Origin: Lineus longissimus
Taxonomy: Eukaryota; Nemertea; Pilidiophora; Heteronemertea; Lineidae
DNA length: 64,000 nucleotides
Direction of reading: 5' to 3'
Assembly: GCF_910592395.1 (NCBI RefSeq)
Contig: NC_088316.1
Location: 13,270,001-13,334,000 of the forward strand
The translations under genes and the position numbers were made by a program. Below the pieces are notes generated by a model that was not told the origin of the DNA, ran no database searches, and worked only from the letters and a program-made list of their open reading frames with translations. Below, one piece after another: positions 51,001 to 63,000 of this stretch; the first letter of the stretch is position 1, and the number at the start of each line of letters is the position of its first letter.

Positions 51001-54000
51001 GACTTTGCCTCCCACTTCCAATTAAAAAGATTTCACGCCTAGCCTAATACGCAGTCTTTAAACAAAGCCCGCTCGCACCTCGGCTTAAAATTCTCATTGT
51101 TCCGCTGCCGTATAAAGGGGATCATCCCGGGGCAAATCCTGATAACATCAACCCCCACGAAACAGCTTTCATACGGGTCAATAGGCCTGAATTGACAACA
51201 GCTAATAACCGCTATTTTGGAAATTCCTCGAAATCGCAAACCACAACACCACAAAGAATGGTTTTACCCCGGGCTTGAAACGTTGTGTGAAGATCATGCC
51301 CTGACGAGGCTATTGTGCAAAAAAATGTGGAGTTCGAACCTAAGTGAATATGAATTTTATTACATTTTCATGGGTTCTGCCCCAGCGCTGCCTCTTGTTC
51401 TGACCAGCCGAAACGTAAAGGTGGAGGTCGTAATTAATGTCCATAATTGTGGATTCGTAACCACCTAAATCAACCAGCTTGTCGCAAAACCGCAGTTTCT
51501 GGACATCAATGAAAATAAAAATGCGAACACGGTTTAACTGCCCTTACAATGATGTAGTAAGCGCAGTTGTTTGGATATTCTAGTCACTTGGACAGGTATA
51601 GCTTTAAACATGGCACACAACGTTAATACATGTATCTATTATCAGTCAAACATCCAAAACTATGGCATGTACTCTACAGTAGAATCTCTCGATTAAGGAC
51701 ACCCTTGGGATAGACAAGTTTGTTGTCTTTAATGAAGAGGTGTCCTGATTATAGGGGTCAAAATGAATTGAAATAACGTTTTAACTTTCCTAGGTTAAGG
51801 TGCTTTTCATTTCATGTGCTGCTGACGACGCTTGCCTCTATTCAGCATACTGGCGATGTTCGTGTCTGACAACAGAACAAGTTGGGCATCCACAGAAATC
51901 GCCAGCTTGCTGGGCGTGATTCTAGATCAAGATGACAGCATTGATACAGTTATTTTTTGGGTAGGGTCATTTTTCCTCTCCCTGTCCAATGCCGGCAATG
52001 CGATTCTCGTCATGTAAGCCACCTGGAACTATCGGGAAGAAATCCAGCGCTCTTTTGAATTTTCGTTTCCGTGCCGATGGCGTAAGAACGGCTACATCTT
52101 TAGCATTTTGAAAATCTGAAACCAAATTTACCTTCTTTTGGTACATCCGGGAACCAGGATATTCATAGGTCTCCTCCATCTCCATACAAGTTCCCTTTTT
52201 CTCACTCCTCTGGCAAGCAAAATGAAGCAAAAAGGGCATGACAACAAACGTCGAACATTTCCTCTGCCAACACAATAAAGCGCACCCAGTGACAGAACTC
52301 GTGACCTGGTGGTCCAGGTCTGGCTTCAAAATAGCCCTCTTGAAAACAACTTTTTCGAAATTTACCTTCATTGTCAAAAACATCTGACATTTCTAACGAT
52401 ACTACTACCACATGCCTGAAGGTGAAATACTATTCATCGTACGCACTTTATTTCGTTTAGTCGTATTTGTATACTTCCATACTTGCACAGTTTATGAAAA
52501 TTACTCGACCTAAACAACTCAATATCAAGACATTTGGTGCCGTGTTCGCCTCAATCCAATAACGCAAAAAGCACGTAACCACGGACATGCACTGGAAGCA
52601 CTGGATTTGATATACGCATGCAGCTGTTTTTGATGTACAACTGTTTCCACGTTTCCATTCAAACCAACGGGTATTTTGTTCAGCATCGGAACAACAAAAT
52701 CTCATGCAGCTCCAGCTGTTGTAAAGCACAGCTTTCTTCAATTGCACAGTCCTAATATTTGGATTTTTGGATAAATCTCCAACGAATATCAAACTAAGAA
52801 AGACATACGACGACCTCAAAGCAGTGTCAGCCATCGAGAAAATTGGCTTTTCATCAGTGACTTCGTTGGTCAGTGTACTTGCCATTTACACCATGATTAT
52901 ATTTACGACGACAATACAATGCTCTTCAGATACAGATACGCCGCGGGTAATTGAAATCCAATGCCGCCGACACTCACTAACTAACTCACTAACTCACTAA
53001 CTCGCTCACTCAATCAATCAGACACCCACTTACTCACTCACTCTTTCAGTGATTCTGGATGCATGACTCAGTAACATTTGATTTCAAGGGAATATTCGTG
53101 AAGGTTTTGATTTGAAATTATGAGATAGCGTCATGCTGCAAACCAAGTCCTTTTCCGTCTTTTCGCCTTTCTTGCCACAGGAACGCTGCTGATTCGAACC
53201 ATTCTGTCTGTGGAAATTACGCTGGTTTCCTCCTGTCTCCAGTTCGTAGCTCTCGCACTTATATAATTTCTTACAGTATTAACTACGCTCCAACTGCACG
53301 AGCCCGACCAACTCTCAATGAAAAAAAAGAAGGCATTTCGCTGCTAGCAGTGATGATGGACACAGAGATGGGGAAAACGAGCAGTTTTCTCCATGTAGTT
53401 TTGGCGATATGGCAACTAACCACGGGAGATGGTTCATTTCATTATGCTTTGTCATCAATATTGATTCAATCGATTGATTCCAGTCTGCTTTATCGTAGGT
53501 CGTTATCTCATAAAAGCTAGAGAATACAATAAAAAAAAATATCTTGTATGTTTAGGTTTCTTTCCAATGCTTGATAAATATCGGAGTTTAAACAATTTGA
53601 TAATCATGGACTATACAAATATTCATTATACATGTATATGTTTCATACTCATACTACTTTTAGGCTGTTTCGGCCCAGTTTCCGGAAATTCCGGAGTTTC
53701 CGCTAAATTCGCCATACCCGCATCATCACAAGGATGAGCAAAGTCGTCCATTTTTAAGGAGCGTATACCAACAGAAATGTCAGCTTTGAGCCAGCGACAT
53801 GCGGCTGCTCCAACCAAATCACAATCTTCTCTCAATATTTTTCCGTGATGTGTGGGTTCCTTAATTCCATCTACCCGCCGGATACAGTCACGGAAATGCC
53901 TTCTAATTTGCTGCCGAGTGGCTTTCGGTAAATGACAGCTTCCGAGCTTTAGGCAACGACGTAGTCGAGTGGAAGAATTGGAATGAGTGAAGGAAGAGGC

Positions 54001-57000
54001 TATTTTCCAACTGTTGCCGGAATTACATACTGGTCTTTCACGGCGGCTGTTGTTACAAATAAAATTGGCTAAGAAAGCACAATTGAAAAAGTCACAGAAA
54101 GCACAAACAAATGCATATCGAATTTCGATAGCATGCAATGAAGAACACCCAATCCACCTCTCACACTATTTATTTATCAACAACGGTTTCCATTTTATCG
54201 ATACTTATCCTTCCCGGCCGAACGACGACAATCTATACAATACCCCCCCCCCCCTCAAGTAGCATCTAAAGTTCTTTCCGTGTGAAGACCTCTGAGGAGA
54301 GATACGATTCGGACTTCCGATAATTATACCTCTCCACTTGCGAACGGCTATGAGGAATTCCTTGGAAACGGCATGAACGACGACCTAGATTCTCACTCGT
54401 GTTCTTGTTTACATGTACCTCAGGCGACTGTGTTGAAACGGTGTTGTGAGTGCCTTGTACATGTATCGTCTGCATATTTTTATCGTTTGGTTAAGAAGAA
54501 AGTACCGGGAGTGAAAGGAGTGAGAGAAAGCACTCACATAATCATTGTGTGTGTGTGCGTTAACTGCTTCCCTTGGATGAATACTATCTTCGTTTGGCAT
54601 GGTATATAGTCCTTTTGATAGTGTCTCCCATGTTATGGTTCCGGCAGAACCTGCTAATTGTTTGAGTTGTCTTTTTTCTCCCGCCCAAACATCACATGTA
54701 GTGAAATTACTGGGTCCAGTATCCAAACAATGCCAAAATGGCAGTGTCCAGAAAATGTTAACTCAGGTCCCGTCACGTTACCCTCATTAACAGTACATGA
54801 TCAAACTTTATCTTTGTAGGTGTTGATGAACTCAACAACTTCCATTACCGAGCAGATGGCTGGAGGCAGCGTTTCGCGGCCATACCCCAGGAATCCAACA
54901 TGGCGGAGTGGCAGCAGGCAATGACACGCCTCCTATTGAGCTCTAAACGAGCTAAAGAAAAACAGATCGTTCTTATCACCGATGCTACGATTGCATACAG
55001 AATACTCAAATTGGTAAGTGTCTGTTTTTTCATTACGCAGGAAAAAAAATCTTCTCAGCTTGCGGAAAAGTGGGCCGAAAGAATATGAGTAATCTGGATC
55101 TCGCCCACGTCACCTTAGCACAAAAAAAAATGTTAGAAGAAATACCCAGTGAGCTAAGCCACCTCGCTATTTAGCACGAGTTCGATTTTGCCAGTGGCTG
55201 GGCAATGTGAGAGATGACATCCCTTGATTTACTCAGTGGTTTTTCCAACACTCGGATAGCAACAAAGATAATATTCAAAAAATGATCCGCAGCTTGTCTG
55301 CTTCCTTTACATGACTCGATGAATATGGTAGCCCTCACGCTGAGAATTTTTTTTGTAACAGAAATTTCTTTCGATTGTTACAATATTTGGCAGTATCGGT
55401 TTTTTACTACTTGCATGGTGGAGGTCTGTCTGATATATCGAGTATAAGGTTGCGACATAAAATGATACCGGTACTATTATGTATAAAAAAACTAGTGTCC
55501 CAAATGGATTGTAAAGCCGAATACCAATAGAGACTTAATGTAAGATTCCGGATATTTTACCTGCTGGGCAATGTTTCTTTTTTACCAGACAGACTGGGAA
55601 TGGCCACATGCTAACATGATTCAGATTTCACTGCTATTGGTAGAAGAAATGGGGCGTGAATTGCGCGAGTGGTTGACGACACGGGCATACGTATGAAATG
55701 GATGTGAAAGATAAATGGATGTCTTGAGGTTATCTAATCTTTTGGGGCAAGCTATCGAAAAACGTTCATCACATTTTGAATGTAACATTTGATTATCTTC
55801 AAAATGGCGCCTTTCGCGATGCGATACGACATCCCATGCAGTTCCGAGCTGGTTTTTTTCGAATGATGTCTAGTTTGTGTTTTCAATCCAACTGACTAAT
55901 GTCGGGCGACAACCGAGAATCCTAGTATTTCTCATTGATGTGAATATGGCACGATTGAGGTTAAATATCTAATAGCCGAATCAGCAATTATAAAGAGAGC
56001 TCATGTTTCTGGCAAAATTTGAATATATCTGCAATTACGATAGAACAAGATAAATATGCCTCCGGCTTCGTTAAATGTGGTACGTCATGGCGACATTTCC
56101 ATAAAATGGTAATTTGTTCACGGAAAAATGATCCACGTACAGTTGTGATCAGAACTATATAAATTATTCTTACATTTGTGTTTGGACGCACTGGAGAAAT
56201 GCCAAGAATGATTGAAATATTCAAAAATGGTCCAGTGAAGATTTTCCAACATAGTGTCTCCCCTAATCAAATGACCACAGCCAGGCCTGGTTTATGAGAC
56301 ATGCTATGCATCAGGCAGTTCGTACCCCGACATTTAACTATACCTGCGTGGTGGCTAGCTGGGGTATAGGCAATCAGTAAGCAAGGGTCGCCTTACTCCT
56401 TAACCACCGATCTAGGATTAAGTGGGCTAGATCGATAACAAACAAGGATTGCTGTAGAGAGTGATAAAGGTGAACTTACATCTCCTACTCCGACGACCTT
56501 TTTAAACTGAGTTATTGAGTGATATCTTCGACTTAACTTGAAAACAATCACTGCGATATCTTCAACTGATATTGATATAAATCCTCATTTGTCGGATTTT
56601 TTCATTCCATTGTCTTGGTAGAGGAAAATTTGCTTGCGGGTTAGATATGCACATATACAGTCCCTTGAACTGTTTCGGCTTTGACAAGACATAAATTCTC
56701 CCTCCCCTCCCCTCCCCTCCCCTCCCCGCACCGATTGTGAGAAAAAGTTCAGACGGGAAACAGTGTCAAAAGCAATACCTACACGTAGCCTTCGTCATGG
56801 CACCAACGAAAGACGTAAGAGGAAACCATGTCTAGTTTTGCACCTGCAAATACTGATGAAGGTGTTCGCTCGGAAATTAAGTCCAGTGTGACAGATTGTC
56901 ACGAAGAACGAAATTTGAGCCTAACAGGAAATTTGGTACAAGTCCCTGCGGGCTTATGGGAATACTAAACAGAACCAATAGACTGATATCGATTCTCTTT

Positions 57001-60000
57001 ATACGATACTAGTCACATCAGTAGATGAAATGTCCACCTTGATCGAAAACCCAAGTGGGTGTCGTTGTGTCTGATCCGATTCCGTCTGGTACATTTGCAT
57101 GCAGCTTCATAAGTAAATGTCACTGTCCTTATGGGCCGCTGTGCAAACCCTACTCGGCCTTTTTTTAAGTCTGGTTTTTCTTAAATTTTGAGGCCCAAGA
57201 AAATTTCTAGGTTTAATGATGTGCAAATACAGTAAAAAATCATTTCTTGTCAGCGACCGATTTTTTTAAATGGATATTTTTTAATAAACCTTGGCACATT
57301 CGAAGATGCAAACGTACATTTGAATAAAATACATTTAACATGAAGGTTTCATCGAAACTCATCCAGAAATCAATGCACTACGTCAAAGTACACTAATACA
57401 TATAACAAAATTATTTCGTAGCCATTGTTACTGAATGTGGAAATCCTCTGGTTCCAAAATAGATTTAAGAAAGACCAAATTTCTAAGATATCGACCCTGT
57501 AGTTTTCGCACAGCTGCCCAAATGCAGACTACAGGCTTAATAAATGTCACTCTCATTTGGGAATCTGGGCATTTCGAATATTTGAATTTTTCGATTCAAT
57601 ACTGGTTGATATATTTTCAAAGCTCGACGTCTAAATCTCTCCATAACAAAAAACGAGAGTCAAATATCTGCACCGCTAAATCGGGCGACATCACGGTTAC
57701 AGCCAGGCTGGAATTAATCGCACAGGGACACTGATCCCGTGTACTCCCAAATGAGCCCTCAATCAGGTACTAACATACAATCAGCTATTGATTGACAATC
57801 TTTCAATCAATCACACCAGTATATATGATCCCAAAGGCAATATCCGGGGCTCAGCGAACAGAATCTGACTCTCATTTGGATGTCGGGCAAAGGGAATCGA
57901 GCCGATACAACCGAACACAGATTCGACAACAATTATATATCTTAGATGCCGAGTTGTAGCTAGATAGAATGTTCAGTAGCCAAGGGGACATTACTACATC
58001 CAGTTCATTGCGTAATAATTTTTCCCTTCCCTCCGCAGTTAAAAGAATTCCAGCAGAGTCCAATACACGCGGTCTATTGTCTTTAAACAAAGCCCGCTAC
58101 CACCTTCGCCCAAATATCCATTGTTATGAATTCTTACATGTATCAAAGGATCAACGGGCCAAACCTTGGTAACAACGACGCAACGAAACACCTTCCTGTG
58201 TGGTCGGTAGACCTGAACCGGTGTAACAGTAACAAATGCCCCCCCCCCCCCTGGAAAAAGTGTCCGGCCCTATTGTATTCTGCAATATATGGTTTTATAG
58301 AGACCCTGACCGTCAATAGCTAAGAGATTGAAGCGCATAATAGAATCCTTTGTTTCCCGCGCATTCTATCCTAGGACATTTTAAACTTCTACACCGGCAT
58401 ACGCAAATAGTGTTGTGTTAAATAACCCCTAACAGCCACAAAATCGATTTATCAAAAATGTCACTGTCTAGAATTTAATTTTCTTTCTTTTTATTATTCA
58501 AAATACAAAAACGCGAACAGCATAACAAAAATTTATCTGAATTAAATCGAGAAAAAACAAATTGGTACTCGCGGTAAAGGCAAATAAAATTAACTGAGGC
58601 GGTAAGCAGAGTCGCTGTAATTTTAAATGGAAAAAGGCTGATGTTGGTCTTATTTGTTTTCTTGTGGATAGCCCAGAAATTTCCAAATGAATTGGATACA
58701 AGTACATTATATTATGCAAAACTACTCATAAGTCGCATAGTTCTCATGGGATACAAGAGTGCCAAAGCCGCAGGCAGAGCGCCGCAATCTCTCGCATGGC
58801 CCCGATGGCGTCTCCCTGGAGAGATTCTCATCTCCCCACTTCCCCGTTTGATCATTACTCGCAAATTACTTCAGGTAGTTTCTGGTATTGCCAGTTAATT
58901 TTTTTCGCCGTGATAAGTTCTGTTATTAAATCCACCCAGTGAAGATTAGCCGCGAGAAATCAATTTGAAATGGAATGGGCTCTCTTGCGATGTTGGATAT
59001 ATCTTACTAACGTCTGGTCTCTGGAAGGCTTGCTGACTGAGGACGTGTAGCCATGTTTATAATTTGATGCAGGGGATTGCATAAGTGTTACCAACAGGGA
59101 ACTCCGTAACTAATAACAAGCCTTGCGGCGATAGGCTTAAAGGCCATATATCAAGGTTTTTTGCCATTTTCTGCTGTAAGACGATTTCAAAAGTGTACCT
59201 AACACTTTATACAATACAGAAAACCAAATGCAATTAGCTCCATCCATTTTGAAGATATAGCCAATTATGTGTTTGACAACTTGATTACCTAATCAGGCTA
59301 GCAACTGGCTTGTTAGAGCCAGGCGGCGGGTTCAGCAAAAGTTGTGATGTAGATCAGGTCATCTGTACATGTCATGCAATCATAAAAGCAGGAGGGCCTT
59401 AATTAATTATGCACACCTGGAAGTAATGTGTTTCATTCACTATGGTGTATTGTGTGGCTCCGAATTGTGTCAAGGATAGCACAAAGAACAATCGAATGAC
59501 GGATGGGACCCATTTTCATGAATTTCCAAAGCCAGTTGAACGAGAGAGGAGGAAGCTGTGGATTCGGAAGTGCAAACGTTTGGAGTGTTGGAAGCCTGGG
59601 CCTTCGGCCAAACTTTGCAGTGATCACTTTATCGATACGGATTATCACATTAAGCCGGATATCTGCATCCAACTGAATATTAAATGCCACTTGTTAAAAA
59701 CAGCTGTTCCAACCATGTCAATTGCATTTAATGCCCGAGGCTGCTGAGGTCGGTTGTTATACATAATGTGTAGGCCCTATTGGGGCCTGTGATACCGCAT
59801 AGTGTCTTCTTGTGTTCCAGCCATAGCAAGGTGACAGCGACACAGGTCAGTGTCAGTGACAGCCACTGTCAATGACAGATTATTGTCATCTGACATCTAG
59901 GCCTATCTAACGTTGCACGGCATTATATCGTCACGTCAAGATGATTGTGCATAATACCGTCACTTTTCAATAGTAGTTCAGCGTCATGACATAACTGGCG

Positions 60001-63000
60001 ATACAACACTGACGAGGCGAAACAATATTGTGCAACATTAGTTTGTTCAAAAATCATACATGTTATGCATCTGCAACCGTCTATCAATGCCTTCTTTGCT
60101 ATATCGGCAGGTCTGCCATGCAAATTGATTAACCACAAATTCTAATCACTTTCGTCCGAATGATCACTCTCATTATGATCTAGTGATATTAATGGCTCGA
60201 ACATGTACGGCTCAACGTTTAAATATCCTTCTGTATCGACCAAAACATCCTCAAATTCACTGCTCTCACTCTCTGAACTGTATGCGGAAGCCATCTTGCT
60301 TTGTTCTGACTGACCTGATCTACGTCATCAAAAAATCCCTAGCGGCCACATGTGGAACTAATCTAAAGTTGTGTGTGGTGGGAAATTCAAATAGTTTAAA
60401 ATTGAAAATTGAAATAACTAAATAATGACTTTATTATTAGAATTTTTTTAATGTCTGGGATCTTGTTTTTTTAACCCTCAACATATTTCATGAGTATCAA
60501 GCATGTTTTCAAACCTTGATAGATGGCCTTTAACTTGGTGGAATTATGATGTGAAAGCTCGGCAGGTTCTTAAATGTAGGCCTACCGATTACTAGTATCA
60601 TCAACTGCTATTAACATTGATTTCATATACCTGAACTATATGTATTGTGTACATATCTATCACCGTGGATGAAATGATATGAGCAAAGCACCATAAAAAA
60701 TGGTGACTAGCGTATTCGTTTTCTAGAGGCATACGTGCATTAGAAAACACTTAAGTGAGTTTCCACCATCGACCCGAAGGCTTTGCCTTGAGATCAGTGG
60801 AATTCATAAAATGTAACTCATCTTGCACTGCCCTAAAGGGAGTTGCTTACAGCTAGTAACCACTGTGACAGACATGTTTTTATTAGCATCCTTTCCACAG
60901 AATAATTCAATCATGACCCGGGAAAACAGATTTTGCTTCCCTGTAATCGGACTTACGGAGTAATGCTCTGGAGAGTCAATGTGATATGTGGTGATATCGG
61001 ATTTGACCTCTCAAAATACCCAAGGTTTCCAAAAAGAAGAAATAAGCAAAAAGTAGAAATGACAGCTGCATGTATCACTTGTACACTTCCCAACGAATGA
61101 TTCAATCATGAACCAGAGAAACAGATTTTGCTTCGCTGTAATAGCATTCCGCGACGTTACTATTTATAGCTCACAAGGTCATTTGAATAAGATATTGATG
61201 ACGTTTTAGTCACGTGACAGTCGGACATCGACACTTATTTCTACGCATTTCAGCTTATTTCAAAGTCAATTATCTTTGACCCTGCATTGTTTTTAGCATG
61301 AATGATAACATAGAGTCAGAGAGAGAAATATTCAGAACAATTATGTAGTATTTCCAACACTCGGACATGTGCCAGATTGAAACTAACTGCCCCAGTTAGA
61401 AAGCCTGAATCCATTACGAAACCGCATGTTGTCCGACATTGCCTGTAATTCAGCGATGGGGAAATAGAGGGCAGCAGCTGCAGTGACGTCATCTTCGCGG
61501 AATGCTATTGGAGATTTCTAAAAACTGGCGAATGGCTGACGGAGTAATGCTCTGGTGGTGATATCAAAATAGCCCTCTCCATATATTCAAGGTTTCCAAA
61601 AAGTAGACATGACAAGCGGGAAAGTTAGAACTAGCGTTGTAAGACTTACAAAGTAATGCTTTTGAGACACAAACTGACAAAGTGATAGCGGTGATATCTA
61701 ATTTGACCTCTTAATACGTACAAGGTTTCCGATAAGTAGAAATGATCAGCGTTGAAGCTTTTGTGGATAATTAGTTGTTGGACGGCATTTGAATTGATAG
61801 TAACTCTTAACATTGATATTTATGTATTACAACTGATCAATATTGAAGATCAAATCTGGCTTTGTAACAACAACAATGAAGAATGAAATCGATAAAATCA
61901 GTTTAAGAAGTGCTGTCAGGTAATGATAGTTTCACTCTCGTTATCAATATGGCCGAGGAATTGAAGCCAATCAGTTGGTTGCTCGTCATCTTCTCATCAA
62001 GAAAAGTGTTATTTACGATATATCTGCACGTTATTATCTTCATCGCGGTTCTTTTGTTTTTTAATCGGAGTAGACGATCGTCGTTTAATCTTGGTAAAGG
62101 CAACGGCAGACCGTTGGAGAAAGCAGTGATTCTTCTCAGAACTATTGTAATATACTCCGAATATGACAGATGACAACAGTAGCCTTCTTCAAAATTATCA
62201 TAATTAAAATCAATCGGGTGTGATCAACAGTCTGAGCGTCTTAGCGGAAATCTTCATGATACGCAGAACTTGTTCCTTTAAGGAAACCTATGGCTTAATG
62301 TTGGTTATATCGGTCGGAATTTGCTTCTTCATTAAGGAACACACATGTTATGTTGAGGTGTTTGATTTAAGGATTACTTCTGTTGCTTTTTCATGTAAAG
62401 AGGACGTGATGAACCTTTTAACTGAACTCTGTCTAAAGCCAGGGGGAAATAGAAAAATAATGCTTTACATTTTGCATTTTGCTAAGTGCGAGCACCTGTA
62501 TTGTGCCCGTGATGTATTCCCGATCTCCACTACTATCGTGTCGCACCTTTCTCTATCCGCTGATCTGTATCCCAGCATCAGCATGGCCCGTGTGTGTTAC
62601 ACGCCAAATATATCAAACGGGAATGTGTACTAATGAAGGCACATCAAGACTTGATTGCACCACTTCGTGTGTGAAGGAGAATGAACATGCGATGACCTGT
62701 GATAGACCTAGATGTACCTGCAGGAAACAGCGAGAGAAACAAGTGAGATGTGTCCTACGATTTTGCCACTTACATTAACATGTAGCTTACCACGCAATAA
62801 AAGGGAATTCAGGCCTATTGCAATACACGGGCTATTGTGTTTAAACAAAGCCCTCTCGTACCTCGACCTAAATTCCCATTGTTCTGCCGTCTTCTCAAAT
62901 GGGTATCAGGGCAGATCTTGATGACATCCACCCCCAGGGAGCAGCTTTCATGGAGGCCTAATAGACCGTCAAGGGCAAATACACGTGATGCTTTAAAAGG

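Larger units (their letters stand above)
34393..54819 (+). other. Receptor intron 4, 20.4 kb, hosting nested genes
   Basis: 34393-36715 shows nothing recognisable. After that come a trinucleotide-rich tract, a SINE and the nested PAN-domain gene cluster (37458-52383). The intron contains a decoy copy of its own 3' splice site at 46867-46868. Confidence 0.6.
46889..54831. repeat. Tandem segmental duplication, copy 2
   Basis: Second copy of 39072-46880. It contains pseudogene A', satellite block 2 (longer), gene B' and the intact receptor exon-4 acceptor. Main differences from copy 1: an inverted spacer at 51008-51293, a 160-bp stretch around 53835-53995 absent from copy 1, and loss of the compound microsatellite. 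Confidence 0.93.

Noticed and set aside
53626-54138. 170-aa minus ORF upstream of gene B'
   Set aside because: The frame is not preserved in copy 1, where about 160 bp are missing, and no domain is visible; probably chance.
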